DNA of 45,495 nt from Nostoc calcicola FACHB-3891. GTDB lineage: Bacteria; Cyanobacteriota; Cyanobacteriia; Cyanobacteriales; Nostocaceae. The stretch spans positions 1 through 45,495 of the forward strand of contig NZ_JACJRQ010000056.1 of assembly GCF_014697355.1 (NCBI RefSeq). Reading direction: 5' to 3'. Shown here piece after piece: positions 16,426 through 24,887 of this stretch. The position numbers were made by a program, and so were the translations under genes. Within the stretch, counting starts at the first letter, position 1. Every line of letters starts with the position of its first letter. The notes under the pieces were generated by a model that was not told where the DNA came from, searched no databases, and was given only the letters and a program-made list of their open reading frames with translations.

Positions 16426-18452
16426 GTGAAATTGTAATTATTGGTGGCGGCGTTATTGGTTTAGCGATCGCCATTGAACTAAAACTGCGCGGGACACATG
16501 TCACCGTGCTTTGTCGTGATTTCCAGGCTGCTGCTACCCACGCCGCCGCCGGGATGTTGGCACCAGATGCCGAAAAAATCTCGGACGGCGCAATGCGTTC
16601 CTTGTGTTGGCGATCGCGTGCTTTATATGCCGACTGGACGCGTAAACTAGAAGAATTGACCGGCTTAAATACCGGCTATTGGCCTTGTGGTATCCTCACA
16701 CCCGTTTTTGAAGAGGCAGGGGGGCAGGGGGCAGGGGGCAAGGGGGAGAATGAAAAATTACCTCTTTCCCCTCTGCTCCCTGCTCCCTGCTCCCCATCCT
16801 CCTCATCCCCCGCTTACTGGTTAGACAAAGAAGCAATCAATCAATATCAGCCAGGATTGGGAGCAGAAGTAGTTGGTGGCTGGTGGTATCCTGAAGATGC
16901 ACAAGTTGATAATAAGGCTCTAGCTCAAGTACTGTGGACAGCGGCCGAGTCTATTGGTGTTGAACTCAAAGACGGCGTTACAGTAGAAGGATTTTTACAG
17001 CAACAGGGACAAGTTGTTGGCGTGCAAACCAATGCTGGGGTAATTCGCGCCGCCCACTATGTTTTAGCCTCCGGTGCTTGGTCAAATGAGTTGTTACCGC
17101 TACCCGTGCGTCCCCGAAAAGGGCAAATGCTGAGTGTGAGAGTACCGGAATTTTTACCGGAATTGCCCTTAAAACGGATTTTGTTTGGGCAAGATATTTA
17201 CATTGTACCGAGACGCGATCGCTCCTTGATTATTGGGGCAACAAGCGAAGATGTTGGTTTTACACCCCACAACACCCCAAACGGGATTCAAACATTACTA
17301 CAAGCTGCCATTCGGTTGTATCCGCAATTAAAGCATTATCCCATCCAAGAATTTTGGTGGGGATTTCGCCCAGCTACCCCTGATGAATTACCCATTCTGG
17401 GCACCAGCCATTGTCAAAATTTAACCCTTGCTACTGGTCATTACCGCAACGGGATTCTGCTTGCGCCGGTCACAGCAGCATTGATAGCCGATTTCATCTT
17501 AGAACAAAAATCTGACCCAGTGCTTGCTGATTTCCATTACTCGCGCTTCCAATCCAAGCCATCTACCCGCACTCCAATGCTGACTCACTCCGCCAATTTC
17601 TCCAACGGACATCGTACCGCAGACGCGATGAATGCAGACGCGATGAATCGCGTCTCTACAAGTTCGCCACTGATTATTGCGGGAAAAACCTTCCAATCCC
17701 GGTTGATGACTGGAACTGGTAAGTATCGCAGCATTGAAGAAATGCAGCAAAGCATCGCCGCCAGTGATTGCGAAATTGTGACTGTAGCGGTGCGACGAGT
17801 ACAAACCAAGGCACCTGGACACGAAGGTTTAGCTGAAGCCTTGGATTGGACAAAAATCTGGATGTTGCCTAATACTGCTGGTTGTCAAACTGCGGAAGAA
17901 GCCATTCGGGTGGCACGTTTGGGACGAGAAATGGCGAAATTATTGGGACAGGAAGATAATAATTTTATCAAGTTAGAAGTAATACCCGATCCTAAGTATT
18001 TACTACCAGACCCCATTGGCACACTCCAAGCAGCAGAACAGCTAGTTAAGGAAGGTTTTGCAGTATTGCCCTATATCAACGCTGACCCCATGTTAGCCAA
18101 GCGATTGGAAGATGTAGGCTGTGCCACGGTGATGCCCTTAGCATCGCCCATTGGTTCTGGACAAGGGCTGAAAACAACCGCCAATATCCAAATCATCATC
18201 GAAAATGCGAGTATACCAGTGGTGGTAGATGCTGGGATTGGTTCCCCCTCAGAAGCCGCCCAGGCGATGGAATTGGGAGCAGACGCTTTGTTGATTAATA
18301 GTGCGATCGCTCTTTCTCAAAACCCCCCAGCAATGGCTCGTGCCATGAATTTAGCAACAGTTGCCGGTCGTCTAGCATACCTGGCAGGTAGAATGCCCAT
18401 CAAAGACTACGCCAGTGCTAGTTCGCCCCTCACTGGGACGATTAGTGGTTAG
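16419..18452 (+). CDS. thiO-thiG: Bifunctional glycine oxidase / thiazole synthase (ThiO-ThiG fusion)
   Basis: The fusion has 677 residues and serves thiamine thiazole biosynthesis. The N-terminal half (about 1-370) is the FAD enzyme ThiO: IVIIGGGVIGLAIAIEL binds FAD, AATHAAAGMLAP and GHYRNGILLAP are family motifs, and it makes dehydroglycine from glycine. The C-terminal part (about 415-677) is ThiG, a TIM barrel with the imine-forming lysine in IKLEVIPDPKYLLPD (Lys518) and the phosphate-binding VVVDAGIGSPSEA. This fusion is known from cyanobacteria. Two repeat blocks sit inside it: residues ~98-131 within ThiO, and the linker near residue 405. The start codon is part of a repeat unit, but MTSEIVIIGGG is the expected ThiO start. 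Confidence 0.93.
   Translation: MTSEIVIIGGGVIGLAIAIELKLRGTHVTVLCRDFQAAATHAAAGMLAPDAEKISDGAMRSLCWRSRALYADWTRKLEELTGLNTGYWPCGILTPVFEEAGGQGAGGKGENEKLPLSPLLPAPCSPSSSSPAYWLDKEAINQYQPGLGAEVVGGWWYPEDAQVDNKALAQVLWTAAESIGVELKDGVTVEGFLQQQGQVVGVQTNAGVIRAAHYVLASGAWSNELLPLPVRPRKGQMLSVRVPEFLPELPLKRILFGQDIYIVPRRDRSLIIGATSEDVGFTPHNTPNGIQTLLQAAIRLYPQLKHYPIQEFWWGFRPATPDELPILGTSHCQNLTLATGHYRNGILLAPVTAALIADFILEQKSDPVLADFHYSRFQSKPSTRTPMLTHSANFSNGHRTADAMNADAMNRVSTSSPLIIAGKTFQSRLMTGTGKYRSIEEMQQSIAASDCEIVTVAVRRVQTKAPGHEGLAEALDWTKIWMLPNTAGCQTAEEAIRVARLGREMAKLLGQEDNNFIKLEVIPDPKYLLPDPIGTLQAAEQLVKEGFAVLPYINADPMLAKRLEDVGCATVMPLASPIGSGQGLKTTANIQIIIENASIPVVVDAGIGSPSEAAQAMELGADALLINSAIALSQNPPAMARAMNLATVAGRLAYLAGRMPIKDYASASSPLTGTISG
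16713..16810. repeat. In-frame G-rich/C-rich repeat within thiO
   Basis: GGCAGGGGGCAGGGGGCAAG units followed by CCTCTGCTCCCTGCTCCC encode a Gly-rich then Pro/Ser/Leu-rich insert between GILTPVFEE and YWLDKEA. The frame is intact. Confidence 0.8.
17619..17660. repeat. In-frame direct and inverted repeat in the ThiO-ThiG linker
   Basis: GCAGACGCGATGAAT occurs twice in tandem (17619-17633 and 17634-17648). GACGCGAT (17637-17644) pairs perfectly with ATCGCGTC (17647-17654). It encodes the linker residues ADAMNADAMNRVST. Confidence 0.8.
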
Positions 18453-18570
18453 GGGAGCAGGGAGCAGGGGAGCAGGGGAGCAGGGGAGCAGAGGAGAGTT
18501 GTTGTACAAGTTCTTTCTCCTCTGCCCCTCTGCCCCTCTGCCCCTCCGCTCTCCTGCCCATGCCCATTAA
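18452..18570. repeat. Composite G-rich/C-rich repeat, copy 2
   Basis: GGGGAGCA units, centre GTTGTTGTACAAGTTCTTT, then CTCTGCCCC units. Same architecture as copies at 10600 and 33158. It follows the thiO-thiG stop directly. Confidence 0.8.
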
Positions 18571-18654
18571 TGTAACGATTTGTCTACCACTTTCAGAGCC
18601 GATCTACCATTTTATGTAACATTAAGTGAAGAATAAAGATAAAGGAATTAATTC

Positions 18655-18825
18655 ATGCCTTATACAACCGAAGAAGGCGGTCGCCTGAACAATTTTGCCA
18701 AGGAACCAAAGGTTTATCAAGCAGAACCTCCTACGGAAGGACAAAAGCGAACCTATATCATACTAGGAATCGCCGCTACAGCTTTGGTTGGTGGCTTAAT
18801 TGTAGTTGCCTTCTCTGTTTCCTAA
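18655..18825 (+). CDS. psb34: Photosystem II assembly factor Psb34
   Basis: A protein of 56 residues, MPYTTEEGGRLNNFAKEPKV at the start and a single membrane helix from about residue 35 to the end (LGIAATALVGGLIVVA). The N-terminal sequence and size match the cyanobacterial Ssl1498/Psb34 family, which binds the CP47 side of photosystem II during late assembly. The gene has its own upstream region (AAGGAAT ahead of the ATG) and a strong terminator 50 bp after the stop, so it is probably monocistronic. Confidence 0.93.
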   Translation: MPYTTEEGGRLNNFAKEPKVYQAEPPTEGQKRTYIILGIAATALVGGLIVVAFSVS

Positions 18826-18874
18826 AACGGTTGAGCGTAAAACATTTTAATAAAATTTGATTTTTGTAGTTTTT

Positions 18875-18915
18875 CAGGTTCCGATTTCAGGAGGAACCTG
18901 CTTTTTTATTTTTTG
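18875..18915 (+). terminator. Intrinsic terminator of psb34
   Basis: CAGGTTCC (18875-18882) pairs perfectly with GGAACCTG (18893-18900) and is followed at once by CTTTTTTATTTTTT. This is the clearest rho-independent terminator in this part of the window. Confidence 0.9.
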
Positions 18916-19028
18916 TTAAAATTGAGTTAGCGATCAAGTATAATTACATACTTTATTCTTCTAGCAAACTGGGATATCCGATGCGCCTATAAAGGTAATA
19001 TGTACTGTGTTTTGGCTCTTTAGCCGCC

Positions 19029-21242
19029 ATGAGCGTGAATGATACTCCACACAACAGCAATTCTACTTGGAATCGGCAAGTATACCAACGCTTAAAACTT
19101 GCCTTAAGTCTTGGTTTACGGCGACAACTATTTTTGGCAGTATGTGATGATTTACACTTGAGAAACCAAGTAGCAGCCCGTTTGCATTCTACATTGGCTT
19201 ATCCTGTGGGACAAGTGCTATATCAACCGTCAAATACCCAAGAAAATAGCACCCCAGCTTATCCGCGATTAGTCACGTTACGTTTAAATTTAAACGATCC
19301 CAATTTTATAATTCAGATTAATCAATGGTTGGCTAATTATCCACCGCCAATTGTTGGAGCATCAAAAGATACTCCAGGAAGGCCTTCTCCAATACCTGCA
19401 TTTCAGATTGTAGGTGTGGAGCAGCTAACCAAGCAACCAGTAGCAACGCAGCGTTTATTTTTACATTATCTTCGGTTAAGCGAGCAATATTTTTCTACAC
19501 AAGAATCCAGTCGATTTTTAGAATCTAACTTGCTGTTGTGGATACCGCGTCCTTGGCTGTCTGCTATCCAACAATCAGCACCACAGTTTTGGCGTTGCCG
19601 TACTGGCGTATTTGTGTTTGCCGGAGAACCCACACCAGCAAATCAAAATTCGGGCTATCCAGAACGTTTTTCTAATTCCAGAAGTTTGGATGTGGGAAAT
19701 CTTGAGCATTCTATTTTAGATGAATCTGTTAGCCAAGCAGAACTGAAAACAACAGTTAGCGAATTAAAATTTGAGAATAATTCTGCTTTCTCTACACAGC
19801 CACAAGAAAATAGCGTAGATAAAACTGAGGAAATTGTAGCACCAATCATAGATTTATCGAAAACTTTGCCACAAAAGCAGGAATCTACTATTAGATCTGG
19901 CAGTGGAAACGATCGGCAATTACTATCTTCTTTATCTCATATTAGCAGTGAATTAACGGAATTAGTATTAGCATCAATCAATACCAAAATTATTCAAGAT
20001 ACAGACAATTACTGGCAACCGCAGCAAATTTTATTGGAGATTGAAGAATTACATTTACAGGAACTTTCTGGGGAAGTACTCGCAGAAGCTTATCATCGCT
20101 TAGGGAACTTATACCGCCTTCGCATTGAGCAAGGAGAGTCAACTTTAGAAAATTTGATGGTGGCAATTATTGCTTATCAAGAGGCAATTAGCTATGACGA
20201 AACTTCGCCGCAAATTCCAGATATTTTGAATGATTTGGGTACACTTTATTGGATGTTATCCCGCACACCACCTAATTCTCAAGAGGGACAAACTTATATA
20301 GAACAAGCAATAGAATTTTATCAGTTGGCGTTAAATACAATCTCACCCCAGACACATCCAGAAACTTACGCCCGCGTGCAAAATAATTTAGGGACGGCTT
20401 ATGGTGATTTAGCTCGTTTTTCTCACCCGTCGGAGAATTGGCAACAAGCGGTTTTAGCTTACAGTGAAGCGCTGAATTACCGTACAGCGGATATGGATTC
20501 ATTAAAGTATGCTGCTTGCCAAAATAACTTGGGTACTGCTTACTGGCATTTGGGGCAATATAATCAACCAATTGTGCATTTAAAGAAGGCGATCGCAGCT
20601 TACAACGAAGCACTTGTACACTACAACCCCCAAGAGGAACCGCTCAAGTATGGCATGATTCAAAACAACATCGGTACTGCCTATTGGAACCTGGCACAAT
20701 ACGAACAACCAGCCGAAAATTTACAACTAGCTATTGATGTTTATAACGAAGCTCTAAAATATCGTACCCCAGCTAATGTTCCTAGCGCTTGTGCCGCCAC
20801 ACAAAATAATTTGGGTACTGCCTATTGGCATTTAGCAAATTTATCTCAAACAACTAAAGAAGCACGACAGAAATACCTAAAATTATGCATAAGTGCTTAT
20901 GAAGAAGCTATAGCTCTGGCTCATTCCCTGAGCGGTAATCCTTTAAGTTTTGATTTGCTTGCCTCTCATAATAACTTGGGACTGGCACATTATCAGCTAG
21001 TAATAGATAAATCTTTTAATGGGGATAAAGCAATACGTTCCCAACATTTAGAAGTAGCGTTAGATCATCATTTACAAGCTCTAAATGGATTAGCTAAACA
21101 ACCAGAAGCTTATCAAACAACCTTTAGTTATTTAGTGAAAACTATTCGTGCTTTTCATAATGAATTAGGGATACAGGGACAAAATCTAGCTTTATCGAAA
21201 GTTCCGAGTCAGTTGTTACCAGAAATTTTGTCAAAGCTATAG
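19029..21242 (+). CDS. Large TPR-repeat protein
   Basis: The protein has 737 residues. Residues 1-210 form a distinct N-terminal domain (QRLKLALSLGLRRQLFLAVC, a VGVEQL motif, a LWIPRPWL segment) that I cannot assign. Residues ~210-320 are polar and probably flexible. From about 350 to 650 there are TPR units; four successive ones share QNNLGTAYWHLxxY and a following AYNEALxY helix, as in TPR_12-type arrays. It is likely a cytoplasmic scaffold for protein-protein contacts. It stands alone after psb34; the stop is followed by two tandem hairpins. Confidence 0.82.
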   Translation: MSVNDTPHNSNSTWNRQVYQRLKLALSLGLRRQLFLAVCDDLHLRNQVAARLHSTLAYPVGQVLYQPSNTQENSTPAYPRLVTLRLNLNDPNFIIQINQWLANYPPPIVGASKDTPGRPSPIPAFQIVGVEQLTKQPVATQRLFLHYLRLSEQYFSTQESSRFLESNLLLWIPRPWLSAIQQSAPQFWRCRTGVFVFAGEPTPANQNSGYPERFSNSRSLDVGNLEHSILDESVSQAELKTTVSELKFENNSAFSTQPQENSVDKTEEIVAPIIDLSKTLPQKQESTIRSGSGNDRQLLSSLSHISSELTELVLASINTKIIQDTDNYWQPQQILLEIEELHLQELSGEVLAEAYHRLGNLYRLRIEQGESTLENLMVAIIAYQEAISYDETSPQIPDILNDLGTLYWMLSRTPPNSQEGQTYIEQAIEFYQLALNTISPQTHPETYARVQNNLGTAYGDLARFSHPSENWQQAVLAYSEALNYRTADMDSLKYAACQNNLGTAYWHLGQYNQPIVHLKKAIAAYNEALVHYNPQEEPLKYGMIQNNIGTAYWNLAQYEQPAENLQLAIDVYNEALKYRTPANVPSACAATQNNLGTAYWHLANLSQTTKEARQKYLKLCISAYEEAIALAHSLSGNPLSFDLLASHNNLGLAHYQLVIDKSFNGDKAIRSQHLEVALDHHLQALNGLAKQPEAYQTTFSYLVKTIRAFHNELGIQGQNLALSKVPSQLLPEILSKL

Positions 21243-21406
21243 TGTATCTGTGAATAATTAATCAGCCTTTGCTTTTTACCCTTACCGACTCAGTTACCAG
21301 TCGTATGGCTTTGGTAGAACTTTCTTCTCATATCTTGCACCAGCCTCATCATTGAAAACAAAAATTACTCAGTAGTTAAGCTTTTCGCAGTCCGAATAGC
21401 TCAAGC

Positions 21407-21456
21407 CAGGGACTCAAAGTCCCTGTCTAATAGCTCAAGTCCTCTATAAGAGGACT
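21407..21456 (+). terminator. Two tandem perfect hairpins after the TPR gene
   Basis: CAGGGACT-CAA-AGTCCCTG (21407-21425) and AGTCCTC-TATAA-GAGGACT (21438-21456). Each is preceded by the direct repeat AATAGCTCAAG. There is no T-run, so termination is a guess; they could be repeat units. Confidence 0.5.
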
Positions 21457-21523
21457 GAAAATTAAATTGATTTACTGTAATAGAAATGACGTTATTTTTG
21501 TATATTCATGGTTTATGCGTAAA

Positions 21524-21660
21524 GGTGCAAGATCTGAGTCTTGCTACACGAGCCGCCCCTGGAACTGTACGAAACCAGGGGAGCTTCTTACAGTGCCTGG
21601 CTCGTGGGTCGAAACAGGATGTTTCTCCCTCGTCTATCGCTGTCAGCTATCTGTCTTGCA
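21524..21660 (+). ncRNA. Candidate structured RNA at the edge of the GC-rich island
   Basis: Three nested or serial perfect stems occur within 80 bases: GCAAGA/TCTTGC (21527-21544), ACGAGCC/GGCTCGT (21548-21605), and inside the latter CCCCTGG/CCAGGGG (21556-21581). The base composition is much higher in GC than the preceding 250 bp. No reading frame here looks like protein. It could be a fragment of a group II intron or another folded RNA; the family was not identified. Strand is a guess. Confidence 0.35.
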
Positions 21661-21717
21661 CGTGTTGCCTTGCTTCGTGAGCTACGGAATGGAACTAGAG
21701 AACAGATTTTTTCCCGC

Positions 21718-22725
21718 TCAGCGACCGGTCATTTGCTCCAGCTTTTCGGGATACCGGGCCCCTTGCACCGCGATCTTGGAGGCGGCGTCATCGATGTCAC
21801 GCAAATCGTCGGGCGTGAGTTCGACTGAGACTGCGCCGATGTTTTCGTCCAAGCGATGTAGCTTTGTGGTGCCTGGAATCGGAACAATCCAAGGCTTCTG
21901 GGCAAGGAGCCAGGCGATCGCAATTTGAGCAGGTGTTGCTTGCTTTTGTTCGGCGATGCTGCCGAGCAGATTAATCAGCGCTTGATTCACCTTCAGAGCC
22001 TCCTTAGTGAAGCGAGGCAGGGTGCTGCGGAAGTCGGAACTGTCAAAAGTCGCGTTTTCGTCGATCTTGCCCGTGAGAAAGCCCTTGCCCAAAGGGCTGT
22101 AGGGGACAAAGCCGATGCCAAGTTCCTCCAGGGTCGGTATCACTTCCGCTTCAGGGTTTCTCCACCACAGTGAGTACTCGCTCTGGAGAGCCGTGACGGG
22201 CTGAACGGCGTGGGCGCGACGAATCGTTTGCACTCCTGCTTCCGAGAGTCCAAAGTGCTTAACCTTACCTGACTTAATCAGTTCTTTCACCGCTCCTGCC
22301 ACGTCTTCGATCGGCACATTCGGGTCAACCCGGTGCTGATAGAGCAAATCGATCGCCTCGACCTTGAGTCGCTTGAGTGAACCTTCCACGGCCTGCTTGA
22401 TATGCTCCGGCCGACTATCCAATCCTGGCGCACCCTTCATCCCACGGGGATCGGAATTCGGACTGATGTCGAACCCGAATTTGGTGGCGATCGCCACTTG
22501 CTCTCGGAAGGGAGCGAGGGCTTCGCCCACAAGTTCTTCGTTCAAGAACGGGCCGTAGACTTCGGCGGTGTCAAAGAATGTAATGCCGCGATCGACGGCA
22601 GCCCCCAGAAGGGCGGTCATCTCCTGTATGTCTTTGGGCGGGCCATAGGAAAAGCTCATTCCCATACAGCCAAGCCCGATCGCCGAGACTTCCAGATTAC
22701 TATTTCCAAGTTTGCGTTTTTGCAT
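21718..22725 (-). CDS. Aldo/keto reductase
   Basis: NADPH-dependent (alpha/beta)8-barrel oxidoreductase of 335 residues. The catalytic tetrad is present: Asp52 and Tyr57 in FDTAEVYGP, Lys82 in ATKFGF, and His in LLYQHRVDP. Nicotinamide-binding features at the end include VPIPGTTKLHRLDEN. The sequence resembles the AKR13/YajO-like group; the substrate is unknown. ATG at 22725 is chosen because AGGAG lies 8 bases upstream; GTG at 22734 lies inside that site. It is 24 bp downstream of the alcohol dehydrogenase on the same strand, so the two are probably translated from one mRNA. Codon use is GC-richer than in the flanking cyanobacterial genes. Confidence 0.93.
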   Translation of the reverse strand: MQKRKLGNSNLEVSAIGLGCMGMSFSYGPPKDIQEMTALLGAAVDRGITFFDTAEVYGPFLNEELVGEALAPFREQVAIATKFGFDISPNSDPRGMKGAPGLDSRPEHIKQAVEGSLKRLKVEAIDLLYQHRVDPNVPIEDVAGAVKELIKSGKVKHFGLSEAGVQTIRRAHAVQPVTALQSEYSLWWRNPEAEVIPTLEELGIGFVPYSPLGKGFLTGKIDENATFDSSDFRSTLPRFTKEALKVNQALINLLGSIAEQKQATPAQIAIAWLLAQKPWIVPIPGTTKLHRLDENIGAVSVELTPDDLRDIDDAASKIAVQGARYPEKLEQMTGR

Positions 22726-22749
22726 TGTTTGCACTCCTGTCTTTGAGAA

Positions 22750-23790
22750 TTAAGGTCGTACCATGACTTTGATCGCTTCCCGACTATCCATCGAGGCATA
22801 CCCTCTGGGAACATCATCGAGATCGACAGTTAAATCAAGAACAGCAGAGGCGTTGAGTTTGCCTGCTACCGTATCGGCTAGCAATTCTGGAATGTAAGCA
22901 CGAGCAGGTGCAGCACCGCCTCGCAATGTGATGTTATTCAGAAACAAACGGCCCAGATTGAAATTGTGGCCGCTACCGTGCGGTACGCCGACATACCCGA
23001 TCGCTCCACCGGGACGCGCAATGCCGATGGCTGTTGCCATTGCAGACTCACTACCCACACACTCCAGTACTGACTCTGCACCGCCTTGAGTCATATCTCT
23101 TACAGATGCGATCGCTTCTTCACCTCGACTGCTGACAACATCCGTTGCACCAAAACGTCGCGCAATCTCCAACCGTGATTTGTGCCGTCCCAGAATAATG
23201 ATGCGTTCAGCACCGAGGCGTTTGGCAGCAAGCACGCCACATAAACCCACAGCCCCATCACCAATGACTGCAACTGTGCTACCTGTGCGGACACCTGCTG
23301 AGACAGCAGCATGATGTCCGGTAGACATCACATCGGTAAGTGGCAGAATGGCGGTGAGGAGGTCATCATCATTCTCAACGTCCTTGGGAATGACGACTAA
23401 TGTGCCATCGGCCAAGGGCGAACGGATGGCTTGGGCTTGTCCACCATCATTTGTGCTTCCCCCCCAAAAACCACCATGTACGCAAGCGGTTTGAATTCCT
23501 TTATGGCAGAACTCACAGGTGCCATCGGAAAACGCAAAGGGAGCGAGGACGCGATCGCCTTTTTTCAGCGTATTAACCTCAGAACCAACCTCTTCCACAA
23601 TTCCCATCCATTCGTGTCCCGTTCGCCAACCTGGTTGCCAATTTTCCTCACCCCGATAGAACCACAGGTCAGATCCGCAAATGCAGGCGTGAGTAATCCG
23701 AACAATGGCATCTGTGGGCTGTTGAATTGTGGGGTCGGGAACATTCTCAACCCTGACATCACCAGGGGCATAGTAAACAGTTGCTTTCAT
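22750..23790 (-). CDS. Zinc-dependent alcohol dehydrogenase family protein
   Basis: Medium-chain dehydrogenase of 346 residues. Catalytic zinc ligands are seen as Cys38 in ACICGSDLW and His59-Glu60 in RTGHEWMG. The structural zinc loop is GTCEFCHKGIQTAC, with three clear cysteines instead of four, as in several relatives. The Rossmann motif is VAVIGDGAVGLCGVLAA. ATG at 23790 has a strong AAGGAG site. It is the first intact gene upstream of the aldo/keto reductase and follows a decayed gene and a cupin on the same strand, under the likely control of the divergent AraC protein. Substrate unknown. Confidence 0.93.
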   Translation of the reverse strand: MKATVYYAPGDVRVENVPDPTIQQPTDAIVRITHACICGSDLWFYRGEENWQPGWRTGHEWMGIVEEVGSEVNTLKKGDRVLAPFAFSDGTCEFCHKGIQTACVHGGFWGGSTNDGGQAQAIRSPLADGTLVVIPKDVENDDDLLTAILPLTDVMSTGHHAAVSAGVRTGSTVAVIGDGAVGLCGVLAAKRLGAERIIILGRHKSRLEIARRFGATDVVSSRGEEAIASVRDMTQGGAESVLECVGSESAMATAIGIARPGGAIGYVGVPHGSGHNFNLGRLFLNNITLRGGAAPARAYIPELLADTVAGKLNASAVLDLTVDLDDVPRGYASMDSREAIKVMVRP

Positions 23791-23937
23791 CGAACAATCT
23801 CCTTGTAAAAAACTAATGCTTGCCTTTGTTTGTCAGTTACAACTCTGGGGCTGGAATTTTCTAAGGGATACCCAGATGTTTCCGTTCAATTGTGTTGACA
23901 TATTTTCTCCTGCCTGGGGCTCTTGCCAGTTGCTCGC

Positions 23938-24266
23938 TTACTTGCTGAGATGCTGATTGAAGAAAGAATGAAGTTTGTCCCAGGGGATGAGGTTCACCCG
24001 GTCGTAAAGGTCAACATGCCCAATGGCAGCAGGGAAATAAAATCCTGAGTGGTTTTGCTGTCGATCAAAGTGGCTGTAACAACTTTGTCTTTGACCTTGA
24101 TGTCAACTTCATACTGTCTGCCTGCTTGGTTGATATTTCAGTCGGCATCTTCAACGAGGCACTGCTAGTCATACTGTTGTCGGCTGAGTAACTTAGGGAC
24201 ATCACTAGGGCGAGAAGCAAAATCAGCATTCTCTGCTAGCAGTTTTTCCCTTTGATAGAAAACCAT
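23938..24266 (-). pseudogene. Decayed chimeric gene: cyclophilin-like piece joined to alpha/beta-hydrolase tail
   Basis: Reading the minus strand from ATG at 24266 gives MVFYQREKLL and about 30 residues, then a stop. A second in-frame stop follows 10 codons later. After this comes DIKVKDKVVTATLIDSKTTQ and DFISLLPL, which resembles the start of a cyclophilin-like fold domain. At about 24020 the frame changes, and the text continues as AAIGHVDLYDRVNLIPW and FFNQHLSK then TAA at 23938, resembling the last 30 residues of an alpha/beta hydrolase. Two stops and a frame change at the join show this is a remnant formed by deletion between neighbouring genes. The remaining 23791-23937 shows nothing. 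Confidence 0.7.
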
Positions 24267-24276
24267 CTGAAAAACA

Positions 24277-24678
24277 TTAAAGTATTCCTTCATACTGCTC
24301 GTCGCTGACATGCTCCATCCAGTCCACAGGCTTGCCGTCGAGCCATTCCTGAATGGCGATGTGCGTCATGGATGTGGTTGCTGTAGCACCGTGCCAATGC
24401 TTCTCACCCGGCGAAATCCAGATCGCATCCCCCGGTCGAATTTCCTCGATCGCACCGCCCCATCGCTGTACGAAACCACAGCCAGCCGTCACGATTAGGG
24501 TTTGTCCCAATGGGTGGGTGTGCCATGCTGTCCTAGCACCAGGCTCAAATGTGACACTGGCTCCAGATGTGCGTGCTGGATCGTGTGCCTCGAACAGGGG
24601 GTGAACGCGGACAGTGCCGGTAAAATACTCAGCCGGTCCTTTGGCGGAAGGCTGTGAGCCACTTCTTTTGATGTCCAT
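24277..24678 (-). CDS. Cupin-domain protein
   Basis: Single-domain cupin of about 133 residues. The two cupin motifs are visible: TAWHTHPLGQTLIV with paired histidines, and GDAIWISPGEKHWHGA with the second metal-binding set. WHxHP and PGxKHWHG are typical of small cupins found with oxidoreductases. The role may be as a small isomerase, decarboxylase-like or binding protein. ATG at 24678 (MDIKRSGSQ) is used; an upstream in-frame ATG at 24741 would add 21 residues but lacks conserved sequence. It is the first gene of the minus-strand island group and diverges from the AraC regulator. Confidence 0.88.
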   Translation of the reverse strand: MDIKRSGSQPSAKGPAEYFTGTVRVHPLFEAHDPARTSGASVTFEPGARTAWHTHPLGQTLIVTAGCGFVQRWGGAIEEIRPGDAIWISPGEKHWHGATATTSMTHIAIQEWLDGKPVDWMEHVSDEQYEGIL

Positions 24679-24887
24679 TTTCTTAATTCCTTTACTTGAT
24701 GCAATTTCGATGGCTAGCAGGCGAGTCTCTTGCCAAATCAAAACTGAGTTTTATCTTGAATAAAAATCCAGAATGTTTATAAGAAGCCGAAATCATTTTT
24801 CCTTGCTTTAGCTTCATCTTAGGCATTTTGAAGAAAAAGAAATAGGACGATCGTCTAAGATTGTTGTACAATCCTGCAAACTTAAAA
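24679..24887. promoter_or_regulatory. Divergent promoter region between cupin and AraC regulator
   Basis: About 209 bp with a perfect 10-bp palindrome, GACGATCGTC, at 24846-24855, only 33 bp ahead of the AraC start codon. An AraC-type activator next to a divergent enzyme operon usually binds this kind of region, but no direct-repeat operator was identified with confidence. Confidence 0.5.

Noticed and set aside
21467..21928. Open frame of 153 codons on the plus strand
   Set aside because: Half lies antisense to the aldo/keto reductase, and the first part covers the structured segment. The protein is Cys/Ser-rich without family features.
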